A DNA stretch of 64,000 nt. It comes from Bimastos eiseni (lineage: Eukaryota; Annelida; Clitellata; Crassiclitellata; Lumbricidae). Both the position numbers and the translations under genes were made by a program. Shown here in pieces: positions 29,701-37,100 of the stretch; positions within the stretch are counted from its first letter, which is position 1; each line of letters begins with the position of its first letter. The stretch spans positions 13,691,818 to 13,755,817 of the forward strand of contig OY365807.1 in the NCBI GenBank assembly GCA_959347315.1. Direction: 5' to 3'. Below the pieces are notes generated by a model. The model searched no databases. It was not told the origin of the DNA and saw only the letters and a list, made by a program, of their open reading frames with translations.

Positions 29701-30903
29701 TATATAAATGTCCAATTACAATTTCCTGGGTTGTAATGTTTGTCTGTTGTAGGTCTGATCTATGATCCATCGATGGTGAAGCATGTCTGCATCTGTCAGA
29801 ACAACGCCATCCATCCAGAAAATCCTGACAGAATCTTAAGCATCTGGTCTCGCTTTGAAGAGACCAGTCTCGTCGATAGATGCCAGGTTGGTTATTGCTT
29901 AGTCTCAGTTAAATTTATCAGCGTCTTCATCTGTACTAAGATAAGGTAAGGCTTGCTAGAGTAAGGTAAGGTAAGACAGGGTAAACTGTGATAGGATGAG
30001 GTACAATAGGATAAGTTAAAGGCTACAGAACAACTTGCTTAAGGCTACTAGATAAGTTGAGGAAGCTGTAGAACATTTTGGTTATGGCTATATAGGTGAA
30101 AGAAGCTCTAGAACAACTTGCTTGAGGCTAGATAGGTTAAAAAAGTTACTGAACAGTTTACCAATTACAGGGCTAGATATGTTATGTAAGCTATAGAACA
30201 ACTGCGCTAAGTTTAGAAAGGTATGTAACAACATGGTTAATTCTAGATCGGTACTTAAGACTAGATAGGTTTAAGAATCTATAGAACAACTTGCTTAAAG
30301 GCCAAGTTTTTAGGGCGTGGTCTAATGAATACCTGCCGCCTGCTAGCTACCAATCAGATCTCTCCAAAGCATCCCATCCCCCTGGGGTACAACCTTAACC
30401 AAATGGACTGGTGTGGTCAGTCTATCTGAATAGGCTCAAATGGGCCAAGTAGACAGCTGAGGGAAATGCACTGGAAATAACAATTGAAACAACGATGTGC
30501 TTCATAGTCCTTATAATTATATGCCTCTACACACCTGTACTTGATATGCCACTCATATGCCTTCCTGCCTGTATTCGTGTGTGTGCGTGTGTGTGTGCGT
30601 GCACAGCTTTAGCCAGTACGGCCATCTTGCAAGCTGCTCGTGGACAGCCTCCCGTCAAATGTGTGAAAAGTGCAACCAAACCCATGCGGGAAGTTTGCTG
30701 CAGTGTTGTAAATCGCGACTTCAAGGGACGAAGCCATGAGCCAAATCTTGGCGGTTGCCTGTGGTCACTGTTGTTTGCGTTTGTTTTTACGTGATGATGA
30801 CCGATGCAAGTGTAATTGAGAAACAGACTGAAAAGAATACTGGATGAATGCTATCAAATGCTGCATGTATATATAAGTGTGCATATATATGTATGCAAAT
30901 ATG

Positions 30904-30939
<36 letters not shown>

Positions 30940-31133
30940 CAGAGAGTGAGAGATCTGCTTATTGTTCCCAGGTATCATAATTGATCATATTATATGCTGG
31001 CTGATATATTCTTCCTAGGTTTGACATGTGACCTAAATTATGCAGTGCTATTCAGACAGCACGACTCTCAACGGCCCACTATATGTACACCATTGACTGT
31101 AGCCCCACTCTGGACCATCATATTTATATATAC

Positions 31134-31166
<33 letters not shown>

Positions 31167-34100
31167 ATATATATATATGGGCGTTTGGCAGGGGTCAGTG
31201 TTGTTATATTGTTTCTCTGATCTGGGGTACCTGAACTGTTATACACACGTGACAACCTATATCCAATCAGATATCAAAAGCAAATGTACCTTGAAATACG
31301 NNNNNNNNNNNNNNNNNNNNNNNNNNNNNNNNNNNNNNNNNNNNNNNNNNNNNNNNNNNNNNNNNNNNNNNNNNNNNNNNNNNNNNNNNNNNNNNNNNNN
31401 NNNNNNNNNNNNNNNNNNNNNNNNNNNNNNNNNNNNNNNNNNNNNNNNNNNNNNNNNNNNNNNNNNNNNNNNNNNNNNNNNNNNNNNNNNNNNNNNNNNN
31501 GGCCCAGAGGCATGCAGGCATTTTAATTGAAAGGAATTGACCAGCGGTGGACTTGAGTATGGCACTTCTTGACTGTAGCCCCACTCAATGAGTTCAGGTT
31601 TGACTGACAAGCAGTTTTCCAAGCGGATTCCCGTCGACAGCTGACAGATGGCATGGATGCTCAGAGTCTCAGCTATCATTTGTCGCAGGTGGGTGGGGTA
31701 CAGAGCAGTTTGTCGCACAACTGCCCGCCCAGAAACCTTCGCCTTTAAGGCTAGTTAGGTTGATGAACCTATACAACAACCTGCTTAGGTTAAAGATGGT
31801 ATAGAAGAATTTTGTAAGTCTTCCTGTGTGATCTGTGTGATCTCATTTTTAACTTTGAGCAGATTCAATTGATGAGCACAGATGTCACCATTGCTGTTGC
31901 TTCTGTATTATCAGTTGGTGAAGTCTCGTCGGGCAATGCGAGAGGAACTGCAGACATGTCACAGCGAAGCGTACGTCCACATGTATGGCAGCAGTCAGAA
32001 ACACCGCGATCCCAGTATTTTTGGTAAGAGCATTAGGAGTATTCTAGCATTCATGACATAACTGAAGTAGTCTCTGTTTTTCAAGAAAACAATCTGCATT
32101 GGCTTACATCTGACCTTTACTGGGTCACTCCAATCGACATCCTCCTCTAATATCTTTTCTCCTCCATCATTCTATTTCTTCTCCTACATTCTCTTTCTTC
32201 TCCATTCTATTTTTCCTACTCCATTTTCTCTCTATTCCTCTATCCTCTTCCTTCTCCTCCATTGTCTATTTTTAGTCTAACAGTTCTTTCCTCCTACCAG
32301 ATAATGTGTAGCATTCTATTATTTGTTATTACTCTAGGATCCAGTCTTTTTGTGCCTTTCAATATCCGTGTCTTCAGTGTCACTATCTGTTAAATTTCAG
32401 CCTCTTGTAGGTCATGCATGTCCTCTTCTTGTTCTTCCTCTTGATCCTCCTCCTCTCGACCTGGCGCTGCTTCATTCACAATAACTCCTCCTCCTCCTCC
32501 TCCTCCTCGTGTTGCCTTTCCTTTTTCTCTTCTTTATGCTCCTCCTTCTCGTACTCCTCCTCCTTATTGTACCTGCCTTCTTACTCCTTCACTTCTTCCT
32601 TCTGTTGTTAATCTATCTACCTCCGTCAAGTACATTGGGCTTCAGATCCTGTGTTGTTGTTGTATGTTGTCAGAAACCTTTGCGCCACGCTTCTGTCGGT
32701 TGCCTTGTGGTGGTATTGGCGTTGATTCAGATACCGTTTGGAATGATGTACACACAACGTTGGCTGCCAGAGTTGTGAGTAAAGTGGATATCTCTCCATA
32801 TAATTGGCTGCATGCTTTCCTGGATGGATGCATTCCTCTTTAGATGCATTCTTATTACAAAACCCATAGAATCTGTTGTTGGATCCTTTGCTAGATTTGT
32901 CCTATAGCTGTGAGATACGATGGTCTGTTTGTGGCGCGCATCCTCTGTATGTAATCCATTGTTGACAGATCCATTGATACATTGTGTATGAGGTGCTTTC
33001 CCATGGTCATTATTTGGATTCTGCTCAGCTGGCTTCATTTTCCCGGAGAGATGGAGATGGTTGAATGGTGCACACGTTGGTATGAAGATCATGTGGACTT
33101 ATTGAGTTTGAAAACTGCTCGTCCCGTAAAGTTGATTCGACTTTCCACTCCCCAAGTGCAACTGTAAATGAGCAGTAGGTCAGGTAGGCTGCCATACAGT
33201 ACATTCGGCTCTTGGTAAACTTATTATTATCTTTTAATATTATATCATGTAATTTAATTTTATTATGTCCTTATCAGTTTGGATTAACAAGCAAGAATCA
33301 TTATTATTGTTTATACGTACCACTGTTTGTAATTGTAATAAGAATTGTTAAGCTTACTGTTACAATTGCAAACGCCTGTGTTTGGGAACACAGTCTCAGT
33401 CACCAAGCAGAGTAATTTGTTTCCTGCATGAGCTCTGATGTAAATGGTTTCCAGTTATGAACTGGCCCAATGGCTGGGCTCTTGGTATTTGTTTGCTGCC
33501 ACTAACAGGACCACAGATACAGCAAGTATGGGATATAACTAACAAACACTGTTAGTTTGAGTCTTGTAATCTGTGTGATATACAATAAATGATAGTAAGC
33601 AAGGTAAAATAGTGAAATATCCAATAGTTTTGACTTCTGTCACATTTTCTTCTTGAACAGGCTGCGGGCTGTGTCATCGAAATGTCATACAGAGTTGCAA
33701 CGGGAGAGATTGACAACGGATTTGCCGTTGTTCGTCCACCGGGTCACCATGCGGAAGACACTCAGGCAATGTTAGTTCAGATCAAGAGGACCTTCATATA
33801 ACGTATTTTCTCAGATATACATATACATATAATGCACACCCAGTTTGCAAAAATTATGCTTATGTTAAAATTTTGGTACCTATGTATAATGTGCAAAATG
33901 AAGTTCCATGTGCACATTTAAATCCTAGATATATGATATTGACCTGTGTCTGATATCATCAGTTAGAATACTGATTGTTTTCATATTTTATTGTCTGATC
34001 TGGTATATCTTTAATTAACTGAAGTATGCATTTATTAGCATTTTCAAGACAATGATGAGTGCTTCTTCAGTCAAAGAGATTGCATAAGTGTTTTGTTTTG

Positions 34101-37100
34101 GCTTGTTATTAAGAACATTAATTTTGTTTATGTCTGTTTAATGCAGGGTACCAACCTCCACAGTGTGCTACATAGAGCCACGCATATATCATTTTTTGCC
34201 GATCATGCTGATACCGCATATAACCAATTATTGAAATAGCCGATGCTGATAGTGTGGACGATTATTTCTGAATTATTACTTTTCGTTCGTTTATAACGAT
34301 TTTTTCGCAAAATCAAATAAATTTATTTAAACATTTTCACTGACTGCAGAATTACATTTCTAGACGAATGAGAGTCGGGTTTTGTTAAATCGTGTGGCGA
34401 GCGGCAAGTCACAAAAACCAATATAAATTTTTTTCGTTCGTTGACTACGTAAGGGCACTGTTGATATGTTTCGAATGAATGAATGAATTCTTTTGACTCA
34501 ATTACATTACCATTTGCAATCAATTCTTGTACTGTGCTCTTGTTTCCTTTCAGGGGTTTTTGTTATTTCAACTCGATCGCCATAGCAACCAAGCTGCTGC
34601 TTGACAAGCTGCACCTGAAGCGGATACTTGTCCTCGACTGGGATGTTCATCATGGCAATTCAACCCAGCAGCTCTTCTACACAGACCCACGTGTCCTCTA
34701 CCTGTCGCTCCATCGGCACGACAACGGCAACTTCTTTCCTGGAACGGGAGCGCCGACCGAGTGTGGCATCGACCGCGGCCTCGGATTCACCGTCAACATC
34801 GCGTGGTACGGATGTCCGATGGGAGATGCGGAGTACATGGCCGCTTTCAGGTGAATGTCTATCCCTTGCATTATTTTGGCATATATTCATAATTGGGTTA
34901 TTTATCTTGGTGAGGTGATGGTTACTGTTAGTCCTCAGACATACCTCAGTTCGATGTCAGTGATGTATCGTGTCCATGTATGAATGCTCACAACATGCCT
35001 GAAGCAGGTGAATGGCTCACTTCTGCTCAATTCAGCTTACTTGTGGATTGCAGTGATGATATAAAGCACTGTTTTAAGTTGAAACCGTAGGTTGAAACAA
35101 GTCTTCTGCAGTTCAGTTGCTGTGATCGTATTGTAAGCCTTGATCAACAAAGTGGTGGAGACCAACCAATCACCTCGACTGTCCCTTCCCCCCTCCTCCC
35201 TCTCCCTATTTCTCGTCTGTCAACTACAACAGGATGTATGATGTCACCAATTTATGCAGAAGTAATCAGTTAATAAGTCAGTTAGGCACAGGCATCTATC
35301 CATGCTCACATACAATTAAAAATTCGTCACTCTAATCTTCAAGGCTCAGTGGGGTCTTGACCCGAAATATTTGGTCTTCATCCTCATTTAGCTTCTTCCT
35401 ATCGTCCACTTAGTTTACTTTGACTTCTTTATTCTCTGAACTAGAACTGTTATTGCAAATACACTGTCACTTTTTCCATCACTTGAACTTACGTCAAACC
35501 AAATGAACTTTGTTATTTCAAATGATTATTGCAGCACAGGGTTGAAAGCGTTGGTAACTGTCACCACTACTTTTAAAAGTGATGTTGACCTTACACCCCA
35601 GTCATGATATCAATTTGCACATATGCCTTTTACCTTGGGACCTTCTTCAAATGCCTATGTAAAAATATTGGTATTTAAATTTTTTCCTTCATTTATATAT
35701 GTATTTTGTATGTAATATATATCCATATATAGATTTAATATATGTTATATGCAATGTATGTAATGTATGGCATTATGGTACAGGACAATTGTGATGCCGA
35801 TTGCACGGGAGTATCGTCCAGAGCTAGTCATGGTTTCAGCTGGATTCGATGCGGCAGCAGGTCACGCAAAGCCGCTTGGTGGCTACAACCTTAGTCCACA
35901 GTGTATGTTCATGCCATTTACCACTTTGTCTAGTTTCGATATTATTATTATTTTATGTTATGCTCTCGTGATATATTTGATCCCTCCAGACATAAATTTG
36001 TGGGCTTCGGAATTTAATCTGGGATGCAACTAATCATAAAGTTCTAATATTGACGATTATGATTATCCAAAGTAGCAAGAACCTCTCTGGCAGAAATGTA
36101 ATGCAAGATTGGGCAACAATTTCTATAGCATAGTCAGTAGTAAGTTACTTCTAAATACAGGATATTGGGGTAGAAATTTTATTTTTGCAAATACAACCTT
36201 TTTCAAGTCAAAAGTATTGCTCTTATAATTTTTTGTGGGGGAATTACTACGACTATTAATAATTTGTTATTGGATAATGAATGACGTGGCTATATTTATT
36301 GCTAATTACTAGGAATACTATTACTATTAATTATTAACATTATCCTGAATTTCATTGGAAAAAACTGAATATGAAGTGACAGAATTGCCTAGTGAAGACT
36401 TTGCAGGCTGTAGAACAATTCTTGATTGAAATTTCCTGATGCTAATTCCTCCTTGGCCAGCTAGACTTTACCAATATTCCAGGAAAGCAATGGAATATTG
36501 TATATTGTAAAGGAATTACTTCACTTATCTTGTAGTTTCAAGGCATACTGAAATGTTGACAGTCTGAGCACTTAAATAGTTTAGTTTATGAACTTTTCAA
36601 AGATTCTGAATCTTTCAGGAGTGATCTTTTTCTTTCTTTAAATGAATTCAAAAAAGGCTGTGTGCCCACATAGTGAATGGAAATAAGTAACTTGCTCTGT
36701 GTGTATATGGACCTATATTATTATGTTAGTATTGTGCTCTGTTAACATGTGAACCTATGTTCTTATGCTAGCATTATTGTGTTTATTATGTTTTCATGTC
36801 GTTAGTAAAGATTAAATAATAATCAATTAAGTTGTAATTGGATAAATCGTATGATTAAGTGAAACTGTTCATCTTATTTTGAAATATGTTAATCGACTGT
36901 CACTCATGTATATTTAGTAAGTACTTTAGGTGACCCTAACTAGCGGGATCTAGATCCCTTCAGGGCCCCCAATTGTTATCAATGTCTCTGGAATCTTGTA
37001 AAATTATCTTGCTGATGTAAAAATCTGGTTGGTTTCAATAAAATTGATTGATTGATTGATTGATTCTTGTGCTAGTCTTCCCAACTGTTTTTTATGTCTC

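Larger units (their letters stand above)
29887..31914 (+). other. HDAC intron 14, contains the assembly gap
   Basis: It holds a decayed minisatellite (about 29945-30305, and again 31745-31815), TA-rich microsatellites and the N gap. A short phrase, TTGACTGTAGCCCCACTC, occurs on both sides of the gap (about 31093-31110 and 31569-31586). Confidence 0.6.

Noticed and set aside
31177..31718. Several frames of up to 153 codons across the gap
   Set aside because: They consist mostly of N; nothing can be read there.
34628..34918. Other frames over the HDAC catalytic exon
   Set aside because: Shadows of exon 18; only one frame carries the DWDVHHGN motif and fits the splice phases.
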